A DNA stretch of 64,000 nt from Microcyclospora pomicola. Taxonomy: Eukaryota; Ascomycota; Dothideomycetes; Capnodiales. The notes beneath the pieces are model-generated. The model ran no database searches and was not told where the DNA came from. It saw nothing but the letters and a program-made list of their open reading frames with translations. Below, in pieces: positions 32,416 through 42,900 of the stretch; positions within the stretch are counted from its first letter, which is position 1, and every line of letters starts with the position of its first letter. A program made the position numbers and the translations under genes. The DNA lies in assembly GCA_002786065.1 (NCBI GenBank), contig NHNY01000010.1:1-64000 (forward strand), read 5' to 3'.

Positions 32416-34140
32416 CTACCTTGATTCAGCGTCATCTTCGTCTTCTCCCTTTTGTGATTTCCTCCCTGTCCACCAGTCCCGCTTCAACATATCGCTGAAC
32501 AGCGCTCCACTGTGTGGATGGTGCCCACTTCTCCTCCGTCCCGAAGCATGAGTCCCGCTACTGCTTCTCGCGCCTGTACTTCGTGAAGTACGTCGAGCGG
32601 AGTTGGGCATAGTCCTTGCTCGTAGCAACGAGCTGGATGCTGGATCTTGCTCCGCATCCTCGTCGTCGACTGAACCATCACCCGCAGATACGGCACCGCT
32701 GTCGGGTAGCATACTGACATTGGAAGGCGATGCAAATTGCACACCACTTGACCTCCGTCGTCTGTGACCAGTGTTGATGGTTCTCCCACTCCGCACAGTC
32801 CCGTAGTCGCCATCGGCAGCTACAGAGGCATCTGGAGAGGGTTTCGACGGATCGCTTCTTACGTCCTCCCAAATCTGTACGACCTCCTTCAGAGTTGTTG
32901 CTCTTCTCCGCTTCCGGCCAGCATGTGGGCTACCAAGACTCTTGACAGAAAACCTGCCTGTAGATCTCCGCTTGTGCCGATGGCTGAGTAGAGGTTCTTC
33001 CTCAGCTCGGTCCGTTACATCCCCATCTTCGACAATGGACTGATCATCATCTTCATCGCTATCATCATTGTCGTCATCTGGATCGCCGACGAATCCCATA
33101 CCTGGGGCGAGCATAGTCTGTGGGATCTCGGCCTTTGCCATTCCGTGATGCACGGGATGGTCTGGGTCTGACTCATCTTCATCTTGTAGTCTCCAGCTCA
33201 ATGCTAGAACGCCCGCAAGCAATACCACAGTTCCTACAGCGATAAGTCCAGCATGTAGAGGTGGCAATTGGTCCATTTGCCGAAAGTAAATCAGACCGTC
33301 CAAGATCGCAACAATGTTGTATATGCAAAACACGAAAGGGTAGAGTATGCTCGTGCTTATCAAGCGGAGGCCTAGGTGAAGGTAATAGAGCTGACTCAAA
33401 GCCAACACCAGGAAAGTGAGGACGAGTAACCAAGAACGGTAGTTCTTGAACTGGTTCTGGCCTTCTGACAGGGAGTTCACGATCAGCTCCACAGCGCTTT
33501 TTGCTAAGAGCAGAGCGTGTGCGGAAAGGATGCCAGAGATGAATCCGTAGCTCATGCCACGCACAAAATGTAGTCGTGGGCTCTCCCTCCGTGCCTGGGA
33601 GACAAATTTCCGTGCCGTCAGGTCGAACACCAGCACACCGACCACCACCGCGAGGGACAAGATGAACCAGACAAGAAATCCGCGCATTTTCAACAGGTTG
33701 AGCAGCTGGTCCAAACTGTGGCTCTTTTCTGGAAGCGCAGAGAACAGGCTGATCAAGACTGCACCCCCAGCGACTAGCATTGTCCCATATACGGTCCGCC
33801 ATGTCCACGGCTCTTTCAATAGTAGACTTGCCAGCAAGCTGTTGAAGACCAGACCGCTCGCTTGCAGAGTGCTCAGCAGCGGCAGCGGCAGCGTGGTGAT
33901 CTGGATGGTGCTTCCGACAATGTTCGCGATCAGGAACAAGAGCATACCGATCTGCCATCTGCGTCTTCGGTACGCAGGGCGCCGGGGCGAGGAGTGTGGC
34001 TTCTCATCCTCCAGCATATGCGATTTGCGTTGTAGGGTAAGGCCGATGGACTGTACGCATGTGCTAAGCAGGCCGACGATGATTCCAAGAGCGACAGACG
34101 CCGCTGGAGACAAGTTTGTCCATGATCCGCCCGCTGGCAT
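32416..34140 (-). CDS. NIPA-type magnesium transporter (DUF803)
   Basis: Single exon, 574 aa. NIPA proteins are multi-helix membrane proteins linked to Mg2+ transport. The first 320 residues hold about nine hydrophobic helices: VALGIIVGLLSTCVQSIGLT, then QRKSH; IGMLLFLIANIVGSTIQITT; TLQASGLVFNSLLASLLLKE (the conserved family core); GTMLVAGGAVLISLF; GFLVWFILSLAVVVGVLVF; and later LYPFVFCIYNIVAILDGLIY and AVGTVVLLAGVLALSW. The remaining 250 residues are a charged, Ser-rich cytosolic tail with an acidic run (DPDDDNDDSDEDDDQS) and Arg-rich patches. Such long tails occur in fungal members. The transported ion is inferred from the family. Confidence 0.85.
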   Translation of the reverse strand: MPAGGSWTNLSPAASVALGIIVGLLSTCVQSIGLTLQRKSHMLEDEKPHSSPRRPAYRRRRWQIGMLLFLIANIVGSTIQITTLPLPLLSTLQASGLVFNSLLASLLLKEPWTWRTVYGTMLVAGGAVLISLFSALPEKSHSLDQLLNLLKMRGFLVWFILSLAVVVGVLVFDLTARKFVSQARRESPRLHFVRGMSYGFISGILSAHALLLAKSAVELIVNSLSEGQNQFKNYRSWLLVLTFLVLALSQLYYLHLGLRLISTSILYPFVFCIYNIVAILDGLIYFRQMDQLPPLHAGLIAVGTVVLLAGVLALSWRLQDEDESDPDHPVHHGMAKAEIPQTMLAPGMGFVGDPDDDNDDSDEDDDQSIVEDGDVTDRAEEEPLLSHRHKRRSTGRFSVKSLGSPHAGRKRRRATTLKEVVQIWEDVRSDPSKPSPDASVAADGDYGTVRSGRTINTGHRRRRSSGVQFASPSNVSMLPDSGAVSAGDGSVDDEDAEQDPASSSLLRARTMPNSARRTSRSTGARSSSGTHASGRRRSGHHPHSGALFSDMLKRDWWTGRKSQKGEDEDDAESR

Positions 34141-34572
34141 TGTGGTAGGCGTGCAGGGCTCTTAAGTGGCGGATGTGGTGAAAGGAGCGGGTTCGAGGTA
34201 GACGGTATCGTGGCAAGAGGACATCGAACGTTGGCAGGGCTGTTCTAGGTACACGTAGCTCGCAACCATCATACGAAGAGGTGAGGCATCTTCGACTAAG
34301 ATAGTAACCGTGCTGGTGGTCAAGCGCTTGTGTCGCCAGGACTCGTGTGTGTTCCCGAATCAACAGCTTGTTGACCGCGGTATGACGATACCTGATCGTC
34401 GTACAGTCAGCCAATTAAAGTTCAGCCGCATCCTAGATTCTATATATGCGTACACGAAACAATCTGTACTACACTGAGGAAAAAACATCTCGTCGCAGGT
34501 TGAAAGAGGCACACAATACGATCTGGTTGCAGCTATGGGACATGATCATTCGTTCAATAATTGCAGCAGCGT
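34141..34572. other. Intergenic region NIPA / Rab escort protein
   Basis: 432 bases: promoter side of the NIPA gene and 3' flank of MRS6. Nothing else recognised. Confidence 0.5.
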
Positions 34573-36409
34573 TCATGTATCAACTTCACTCTGGGCAGTA
34601 TTCTCATCATCTCGTGCCGCAAACTTCATGAACTCCGCTTCATCCTCGCCAGTGATAGTCTGCCACACAACCCGAACACTATCTAGGACATCGTCCTCCA
34701 GAACGAGACTGCTATATGCTTGTGGCATACGGATGCTACGTGAGGTTGTTTCAGCAGATGCAGAAGCAGTTGTCGGCACACAGTCCTCTTCGTAGGTAAG
34801 TTGCCACAACACTTCTGGGACAGATTGAACTTCAGTTTCCGAGTCTTTCGCAGCATCAGACTTTTCTGTACCAAGGACATGAAGCACATCATTGACAGCT
34901 TTCTCTAGTCGATTTGCATCTCCTTGTGTTTCGGAACTTGATAGCATAGAAGCATAGATAACACCTATAGGTCATGTCAGCTGCTGGTCCCAAGCGTGGT
35001 ACAGGATCGAAAGTTCAGGCAAAGGTTGCAGTGAGTTCAGGTTGTCAGAGGTTATTTTAATCAAAGTAGATCATACAATGTAGATAAGTATTCGTTTAGG
35101 TTTGGTTCATCATTGCAGGGAGAAGTGGGCAATTTGCACGGGTACCACACTTACATTGGTCTCGTGGGCATTCACCGGAGTCGGCCGAGTGCACAAATAC
35201 ATGAACAGGTGGCTCGTCGGCACTCAAGGCAGGCAACAAAATAATAGCTCCTGCTGGGGTCACACCTCCTTCTGCCGAGGTGGGAGGAAACAGTACTTTC
35301 AAAGCTGAATTGACAATGGAGATTGCCTTGACCGTCGTGCAGGGCGCCGCGCCCGAAGCATGGTCCATTGGCTGGACGAGCCATTTCGCCGTGATGTTTT
35401 GTCCGCCATCAAGTTGCAGTCTCAAAGCTGGGGTCTCAGCATCGACTTGGCTGGCAACCTCAGAAGATGCAACGCTGTTTCCAAGGACGTATACGCCACC
35501 ACCCACTGCACAAGCTCGGCATGCCACTTGGACAATCTCGCTTAGGCCGCCATATTTCGGCATGACAGCGCCAAAGCCGGACCCGAACATGCCCATGCTT
35601 AACAAGTGGCGCTTGATACCGTGCACTGCGGCTTTGTATGTGGTGAGACTGGGAGACTGTGTCGATAGCGCAAGAGCCAGGAGCTGGGCGTGCGTTTCGG
35701 CGGGAAGTTTGAACTCCTTGTTCAGAACTTCTGGAAACGACAATTCTTCGAGATCCGTGTCGGTTGCGACTTGAGGCCGTTCGGACTCGGAGCCGTCGCC
35801 TGTTATGGAGCGAATAAAATTCATCAACGAGCGTTTAGCTCGAAGGCTAATCGTCTTGTCCTGAAAGATATCCTCTCTTCCACTCGGCACTCGAATGATT
35901 TTGAGCTTATCGACGTCCTCTGCAGTCGGCTCCACCACCCAAAAGCTCCCAACAGCCTGGAAATCGAGTTGCTCATGAGTGCGGGACCTGACAAGAGCCT
36001 GCAACAAATTCGAACGTCCGTATACGAGCTGCGGGCTCAAGGTCAGAGTGTAGGAACGCGAAGCTGCGAGGCTGGGGCTGGTTCTACCGCCTGCAGACGG
36101 ATGTGTCAATCTCGCACGACTGAATCGTCCTTTGTCGCCTTGATATCGCTCGGCCCAATCCTGAGCCTCATGCAAGCTCAAGGCAGCTTCATTGCCACCG
36201 TAGTAGCTATTCTGGTCAAGATGCAGGATCCGGGATCCAGACCGAGAGAGCGCGCTTCAACAGCGTCAGCCAGACGGTCTTTGCTTCCAGGTCAGCAGGC
36301 CTCCTGGTTCGAATGTGAGCTGCTAGCATACGTACAGCGCGAGCAAGCTCTCTGAGAGGCCTGTGCCGTCAATTACGACGTCCCAGGCGGTATCGTTGAG
36401 AGTCTCCAT
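34573..36409 (-). CDS. MRS6: Rab escort protein / Rab geranylgeranyltransferase component A
   Basis: Three exons (36409-36336, 36254-35155, 34964-34573), 521 aa. It presents Rab GTPases to geranylgeranyltransferase II and delivers the prenylated Rab to membranes. The first exon is METLNDTAWDVVIDGTGLSE, the dinucleotide-binding start of the GDI/REP family. The junction gives LALALSRSGSRILHLDQNSY then YGGNEAALSL. Later landmarks are VYGRSNLLQALVRSR, YKAAVHGIKRHLLSMGMFGS and MPKYGGLSEIVQVACRACAV. The second junction, CAAT|GTAAGT...TATAG|GT, restores ECPRDQCVIYAS, and the last exon has the conserved VLDSVRVVWQTITGED. Reading the two main frames as separate genes would be wrong: splicing joins them in phase. 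The 265-base promoter is shared with the Zn2Cys6 gene. Confidence 0.92.
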
Positions 36410-36674
36410 CGGTACGGAAGACACATGACGAGGAGGTCGAGCAAGAAGTTGAGCTTCAAAATGATCGAGGAAGAACTCTCGCCGCTAGTACAGTCAGCCG
36501 GGTTCATCACGTGATCAGCCGCTGACATACATACTCATGAGATGTGCTGTGCCACATGAAGGAAGAGCCCAGACTCCAGACCTCGCATCCTCTCTTCCTC
36601 GTCTTGCCATATCTCTATGGACAAGTCCTGCATATGAAATATTCGGCATTGTTGATTGAAGGTCGTCGCCAACC

Positions 36675-39581
36675 ATGCCGAACGAAGTAGACGGCCTAGG
36701 CTCAAACGCCGCCAACGTCCTACCTAGCGCCAACAACAAGCACCTCAAGCAAAAGAGAGCTCGATCGCAACTATCGTGTGCACCTTGCCGGACAGGCAAA
36801 CTGAAATGTAACCGAGCCCATGATCCAGCCTGTGACCAGTGTATCAAAAGAAGTCGAGAATCATCATGTCTGTATCTGCCTCCTCCCGCGAAGCAGCGGC
36901 CGACACAGAATGTGAAGGGGCGCATACAACAGTTGGAGTCGTTGGTGGTGGATCTGATGCAGAACACCAACCGGAACAGCAGAGGAAGTGGTCCGGATGA
37001 CAGGGCTGAACCTACCTTGAGCGAGCCGTTCTCGCGCGAAGATACAGGTGCCTTCTCGCAACCAACGCCGCCGTCCGAAAATGACATTAGCCCAAAGTCG
37101 TCAAGTCGCGGCTTGCCAGACGCCTTGACACCGCCAGATGAGATCGACAATGCTGGCCCACTGTTCGGGCAACTGAAGATCAGCAAGGACGAGATATCCT
37201 ACGTTGGTGAATCACATTGGGGGGCAATTCTAAACAGTATATCTGAGTTGAAGCGGGAGTTCAACGAAGAAGAAGAAGAGGATGACAATGACGACGACGA
37301 CCACCGAGATCCATCCCCCGAAACGATGACAGAAAGCTGGCGCGGTAGTCCCATTGGTGGCCCACAGCCAGCCGGTGCTGGGACGACAGGTTTCTTACTT
37401 GGCAAACAAGAGAGCCATTTGACGAAGGATCAGCTTATTGCGAACGTGCCCGAAAAGAAGGTGGTGGATCGCCTCCTCAGTCTTTGGTTCAACTCTCCCG
37501 ATCCCTTCAAGCCTATCATCCATGCTCCGACTTTTCAGGACGAGTATCGTCAGTTCTGGAAGTCACCCAAGGAAACTCCTACGATGTGGCTTGCGTTGCT
37601 GTTCTCCATACTCAGTCTCGCCACCTCATTTGGCCTACGGGATTGCGACCGTTCTAGTCCTCAGGCTAAGAGTACACTTGTAAGGCTTCAGCGTTTTCAT
37701 AGTCTTGCCGCATCCGCTGCCGTGCTGGCAGATTTCACCAAGCCGAAAGAGTATACATTGGAATGCCTGATCCTTTATGCTTCTGGTATACGCAGCGCCA
37801 ATGCTTTCGTTAACGTCTGGCTCATGGTAGGTATGGCAACACGATTGGCATTGCGCATGGGTTACCACCGTGACGCATCCCATTACCCGGAGATCACTGC
37901 TTTCTGCGGTGAAATGCGCCGTCGCACTTGGGCTGTTTTGCACATGATTGAAATCCTCATGTCCTTTCAGCTCGGCCTACCGAGTATGGTAAGAACCATT
38001 CAATTCGACACGGAGCCTCCTCGCAATATTCTTGATCGCGACTTTGATGTCAATACCAAGGTCCTCCCACCCGGACGTGCAGTCCACGAACTCACACCAT
38101 CCTCGTATACTCGCGCAAAATTTCGCATTGTCCGAATTTTTGCCAACGCTGCGGAGTTGTCCCATTCCACAGGTCCACCTGCATACGGAGAAATGATGGC
38201 CTTGGATCGTGAGTTGGAGCTGGCCAAAGCCGCCATTCCGCCTCTCCTGCAAATGCCTGAGACCACCGAACTTGTGACAGATCCTGCCGAACAGCTCATG
38301 TGTCGCTTCAACCTCGATTTGCTCTACCTCAAGACGAAGCTCACTTTGCATCGACGATTCCAAAGAATACCCCTCGATCAATTGAGTCACGAGGAGCAAT
38401 GCACGGGCATAGGAGGCAGTCGCAAGATCTGCACAAAAGCGGCGTTGCGAGTTCTGGAGCATCATCATACCATATACAGTGCTTCACTTTCGGGCGGGCA
38501 ACTGGAGAGTGTGAAGTGGTACATGGGTTCTATCTCAACGCATGACTTTTTGCTGGCTGCAATGATTATATGCCTGGAGTTGTCATTGCAGATTGAGATG
38601 CGCAATCGCAGCGGACTTCATGTCATCTGTCCTCATCGTGGTCCCATGATGCAAGCATTGGAGCAGAGTCAGATGATCTGGAGTGAGGCGAGTGGAAGAA
38701 TAAGGGGTCTTTGTGGCATCAGGACTTCCGACGCGCATTCCAAAGGTGAGCACATGTTTGACGAGACGGAGAAAGCCTCTCGCGCCATGGCGGTCATGAT
38801 AAGCAAAGTCAAAGCACAGTTTGGTGCTGCTGAGATGCAGACTATACCAAGGCATATCAACTCCAGTGCGTCTGGGACGCCAGACACACTGGAGACATCG
38901 ATGCCCTCCACAAACTTCACTGCTTTTGGAGGTAACAACAGCGCTACCAACATGCGCGAGTCTACGTCTTCAGCTACGCCCGCACAAAAGACACTCCACA
39001 GTGAGAACGGCAGTAACTCGCCCAACTTTGACTTCAGTTCCAATCTGCCGAGCACAACCATGGACGGATACATACCTGGTCAGCTTCCCAGCTCGCTACC
39101 TCAAGATGTCAACCATCTCGAGTTCCCAATGATTGACCAGATGTTTGACACATCTACCTCCAACCTTGACTGGGTGATGTGGGACCAGCAGATCGGCACC
39201 GGCCAAGCATCCTCGGCTTGGTTGCCACCTTCCGACGACCTCCAGCAAAACTCGACCTATTCCACCCGTGGCGTATTCCAAAGCGCACTGCCTAGCAATT
39301 CGAGAACTAGCGGCAACTCCCTACAGTATACTGGTACGTCCCCGGATAATCAGATGAATGCGATGTCGCAAGCTTCGAACACCGGTATGACCGCGGGACA
39401 TTTCATGGACGTGGGTGATTGGGGTGGAAGCCTGTTGAATAACAGCGGCCATGATGGCAGCCTTCAGGAGGGCAATGTGGGCCAGGGATTGCCTCCGAAT
39501 CGAGGTGTAATGGATAACGTCGACATGGAGATGTTGCATAACACACAGTATGACATGAGTAATGCCGGCTACGAGTTTTGA
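36675..39581 (+). CDS. Zn(II)2Cys6 transcription factor with fungal-specific TF domain
   Basis: Single exon, 968 aa. The binuclear zinc cluster at about residues 35-66 reads CAPCRTGKLKCNRAHDPACD then QCIKRSRESSCLY. A short coiled linker (GRIQQLESLVVDLMQN) for dimer formation follows. A Glu/Asp run (EEEEEDDNDDDDH) sits near residue 200. The middle homology region spans roughly 255-650 (LSLWFNSPDPFKPIIHAPTF, NAFVNVWLMVGMATRLALRM, GYHRDASHYPEI, RRRTWAVLHMIEILMSFQLG). The rest is Ser/Asn/Gln-rich, probably activation domain. It is a nuclear DNA-binding regulator; targets cannot be deduced. The promoter is shared with MRS6. Confidence 0.92.
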   Translation: MPNEVDGLGSNAANVLPSANNKHLKQKRARSQLSCAPCRTGKLKCNRAHDPACDQCIKRSRESSCLYLPPPAKQRPTQNVKGRIQQLESLVVDLMQNTNRNSRGSGPDDRAEPTLSEPFSREDTGAFSQPTPPSENDISPKSSSRGLPDALTPPDEIDNAGPLFGQLKISKDEISYVGESHWGAILNSISELKREFNEEEEEDDNDDDDHRDPSPETMTESWRGSPIGGPQPAGAGTTGFLLGKQESHLTKDQLIANVPEKKVVDRLLSLWFNSPDPFKPIIHAPTFQDEYRQFWKSPKETPTMWLALLFSILSLATSFGLRDCDRSSPQAKSTLVRLQRFHSLAASAAVLADFTKPKEYTLECLILYASGIRSANAFVNVWLMVGMATRLALRMGYHRDASHYPEITAFCGEMRRRTWAVLHMIEILMSFQLGLPSMVRTIQFDTEPPRNILDRDFDVNTKVLPPGRAVHELTPSSYTRAKFRIVRIFANAAELSHSTGPPAYGEMMALDRELELAKAAIPPLLQMPETTELVTDPAEQLMCRFNLDLLYLKTKLTLHRRFQRIPLDQLSHEEQCTGIGGSRKICTKAALRVLEHHHTIYSASLSGGQLESVKWYMGSISTHDFLLAAMIICLELSLQIEMRNRSGLHVICPHRGPMMQALEQSQMIWSEASGRIRGLCGIRTSDAHSKGEHMFDETEKASRAMAVMISKVKAQFGAAEMQTIPRHINSSASGTPDTLETSMPSTNFTAFGGNNSATNMRESTSSATPAQKTLHSENGSNSPNFDFSSNLPSTTMDGYIPGQLPSSLPQDVNHLEFPMIDQMFDTSTSNLDWVMWDQQIGTGQASSAWLPPSDDLQQNSTYSTRGVFQSALPSNSRTSGNSLQYTGTSPDNQMNAMSQASNTGMTAGHFMDVGDWGGSLLNNSGHDGSLQEGNVGQGLPPNRGVMDNVDMEMLHNTQYDMSNAGYEF

Positions 39582-39955
39582 GGGATGGGCGCGTGACGAG
39601 GCAAATGAACTTTATGACCAGATGGGCGGCCTCACGGTACTGGAAAGGCGCAGAAACAAGGCAGTATTTCCACTTTGAGCGGACATATATGCACGTTGTG
39701 ATTATGAAAGGAGCGTAATGAGAGCCATTATTCGGTTCGCGCCTACTTGTTTCGGTGAAGAAATCTCCCTCCTTTTCCTGCCTTGCTGTGAACTCAACAT
39801 TGGATGAGTGAACTCTCTCTTTCCCCCTTCGTACTGTTACATCAAATCCCACATTCATCCCAGTCACGCGGCAAGACCACGATTGTCCGCCCGCCGGCTA
39901 AACGCCGTATGAGACGCCTTTTCGCCTTTTCCTCGACTCCATACGCCAGGCCAAA
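39582..39955. other. Convergent intergenic region TF / large RRM protein
   Basis: 374 bases between two 3' ends. Nothing recognised. Confidence 0.5.
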
Positions 39956-42900
39956 CTACGGCGTTTCCACGATTCTGCCTTGGACGTCGTTGTTCTCGTC
40001 ATCGCTCGTCTGCTCGCTCGGACCCTCGATCACTTTGCCTTCATCAGTATCGCTGTTCAGGCTGCGTATCAATGAAAAGAGCCTCTGGCTGTGGGACGTA
40101 CCGCCGCGGCGGCCGAGGTCGTCTGGACCGTACCATAAGCATCGGATCGTGACGACGTCGACGTCTTTGGTGCTTGGGGACGTAGAAGAGTGCTCACCTT
40201 GAGAAATTCTCGCCCCTTTGGTCGTGATGATGGTGAGAGTGTGACCCTCGTCCTCCTCTTTCGCCAGTTCAGTCGAAGGCGAAGCCGGCCTCGGCGAAGG
40301 GCGTTGCTTCTTCTGCTTCATGCGCTTGATGGGGCCGGAGGTAGAAGCGACGACGAGGTGGCTTTCGCTTTCTTTCTTCGCCTTGAGAAGCTTGATCGCC
40401 TCTGCCTTGCTCGGCGATGCGCTTGAGGTTGCTACTGAAGCAGTTGGCGAGCTGGACCCGCTAGACTCTGGCGTAGCGATACTGGGGACCTCAATAGTCT
40501 CACTCGATTGAGACCTGGAGAAACTCTGCGTGTCGTCAGTAGTGAAGCTGAGCATGATGTGAAAATCATGACATGCCTTCTCTTGAGTTTCACTCCCAAG
40601 AGTATCATCTAGACTCTCTGCCGCCAGCTTTTTCGCCAATCTCGAAGCCTTCTTCCTCTTCTTCTTGGCCTTGGACTTGCTATGATCGGACTTGTCTCCA
40701 GCCAGAGATGAAATGCCAAGGCCGACAGTGTCGTCTCCAAGCACGGTCCCGTCATCGGTCTCCTTCGACAAACAGGCTTCGGCAACCTCTGTCATAGGTA
40801 CGGCAAGATGAGCGCCTGGCTGCGCAGGAGGGGCAGTACCCGGAACGTGTTGAATGATAGCATCTGCTTTCTCGGCCGCTTTACCCCAGAACACTGGTTG
40901 ATCATGTTGGTCAGTGGTCTCGATGTTAGACGAATTTTGTCGCGATGTGTCCTGAGAGATGGACCGAGGGGGCTGACCAGTTCTCATGCGATCAAAGATG
41001 GAGCCACGCCTCACCGGCAGCTTATTATCTGGTTCATTCACAGTGTGAGAAGAGTTAGCATCAATGTCTGATTCATCAAATGCAGAGACAGAAGCAGCGG
41101 CGTTCAAGGCAGTAGGCTTTATAGGCTCATCCGGGCGGGCAGGCTTCTTTGAGTCCCTCAGGTCTTTCGATGTCCCCGAGTCAGTAGGAATGAGCGGCAG
41201 CGGGGATGGCTGCACGACATTCGACGGTTGATTGTTGCTAGCTCCACTCCCAGATGACTTCGATTTGCCCTTCAGTGAACCTTGGCCATTGTCCTTTGAC
41301 TTTCCCCCTTTGACCTTGGACTTCTTCCCGAATAAGCTGAAAGACTCTGTCTGAGCTGGACCCTTTGGTTTCTCAGTCTGTGGAAGCTTCATCTTCTTGT
41401 CTCTGCTCTTCGCTTCTTTCCCTGCTGGTGTGTTGTGCGGGCTTGGAATCGACAGTTGGGGAATTGCTTGCGTGCGATCATTCACAACTACGGTAGATCT
41501 ATGCTCGATCTCATCCACGACTTGCGGCGATTCTTGCATACCCACGGAAGCTGGAATACATTCTTCTTCATGCTGAACGTTACCGGGAACGGCCAATTCG
41601 GTTGGCGTTATTGGTGTCGAGCGTGTTCCTTCAATTCTATCTTCTTGATTGGTGGTGGCTGAACGAGGTGCTGACGCACTGGAGCTGTGTTGGACATCTT
41701 GGAAAGCGTCCGTGGTCACGGTGTGCTCTGCTTGGGTACGTGTAGTGACACCAACTCCAGTAGTGGTGGATGGAGGATGCTGCTCAGTCACCTCCCCGAG
41801 AACGTTCACGGTCTTGCTTTCTTGCTCGGGAGAGTCAATTGCTGTGTGGAAGCTGGGCTCGTCAGGACTGCCGGCCAAGTCATAGGACGCCGTATGCTTC
41901 ACAGCCTTGGTTCCCGCGAGTCCGTGATCTTCTGCTTCCGGGTCCTTCTCCTGTGACGTCGTCGCGTCGTCACGAAAAGTCTCCGCTGGATCCTGTAAGT
42001 GTGGGTCTTCGATGCTGGAGGTCGCTGGCTCGACTGAAGCTGGACCAAACATATTGCTGACTATCCCAGAGTTGTCACTAGTCCTTGGAACTTCCACGTC
42101 TTTGACGCACTTCTCATGACTAGCATTCTCGCTGGTGACAACATCCACCGAAATGCTAGGCAACACCACCGAGGAAGACGCTACGGGTGCAGGTTCCGAT
42201 TCGATAGGCTGAGGAACTGAACGGCCAGATCGATCTTGCAAGCCGCTGTTGACTTCAACCGTATGCTGTTCATCTTTCGTGTTTGCCAGATTCATGGGAG
42301 CCTTTTCATTCGATGCCTTCTTCGACTTGTTCTTTCTCTGACCGGTGTGCGAAGCCTTTCTGGGAGTATCTAGCGTGTTCGTCTCAGATGTTGCATTACC
42401 AGACCCTCGTCCGTCTTGGCCACCTTGCTTGTTGGTGGTCGCAGGCCTTGGGTCGACAGATTGAGCGGAGGCGAAAGTTGCAGGCTCCAATCTGGAGGGT
42501 GTCCCGTCTGCGCTAGCAGCGATAGATCGGGCCCAATGCTCTTGATAGGCCTGGGGCATAGAAGTGAACTCCTTACCGGGATAAACTCTCCACGTGGGAT
42601 CCCAGTATTCCTTGGGTACCATTATCTTCAGAACCGTACGGTCCGGAAGCGAAAGCTTATCATGCGCTATTGCAGATCGTACTTCCTCAGTGCTTCCATA
42701 GACGACGAACGCCGCTCTGCTAGGCTCTCTTGATAAGAAATGGACGTTGCGCACGTTGCCAAACTGGCTGAACAGCCGCACGATGTCCGGCTCTGATGCC
42801 CAGGTGGGAACTCCTTGAACATAGACCTTCGTTACATGATTGATGTCTGGGTGGACGAAGTGTGCATTCAAGTCATCTTCGCGCATGACTCTGGCTGACA

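Noticed and set aside
33179-33958. 259-codon frame overlapping the NIPA transporter in another frame
   Set aside because: Same strand, shifted frame; the transporter frame has the conserved helices.
34573-34947. Apparent separate 124-aa gene downstream of the Rab escort frame
   Set aside because: It is the last exon of the Rab escort gene; splicing from 35155 to 34964 is in phase and restores a conserved motif.
35280-36355. Two long plus-strand frames opposite the Rab escort gene
   Set aside because: The minus strand has a complete, phase-consistent Rab escort protein; the opposite frames have no family features.
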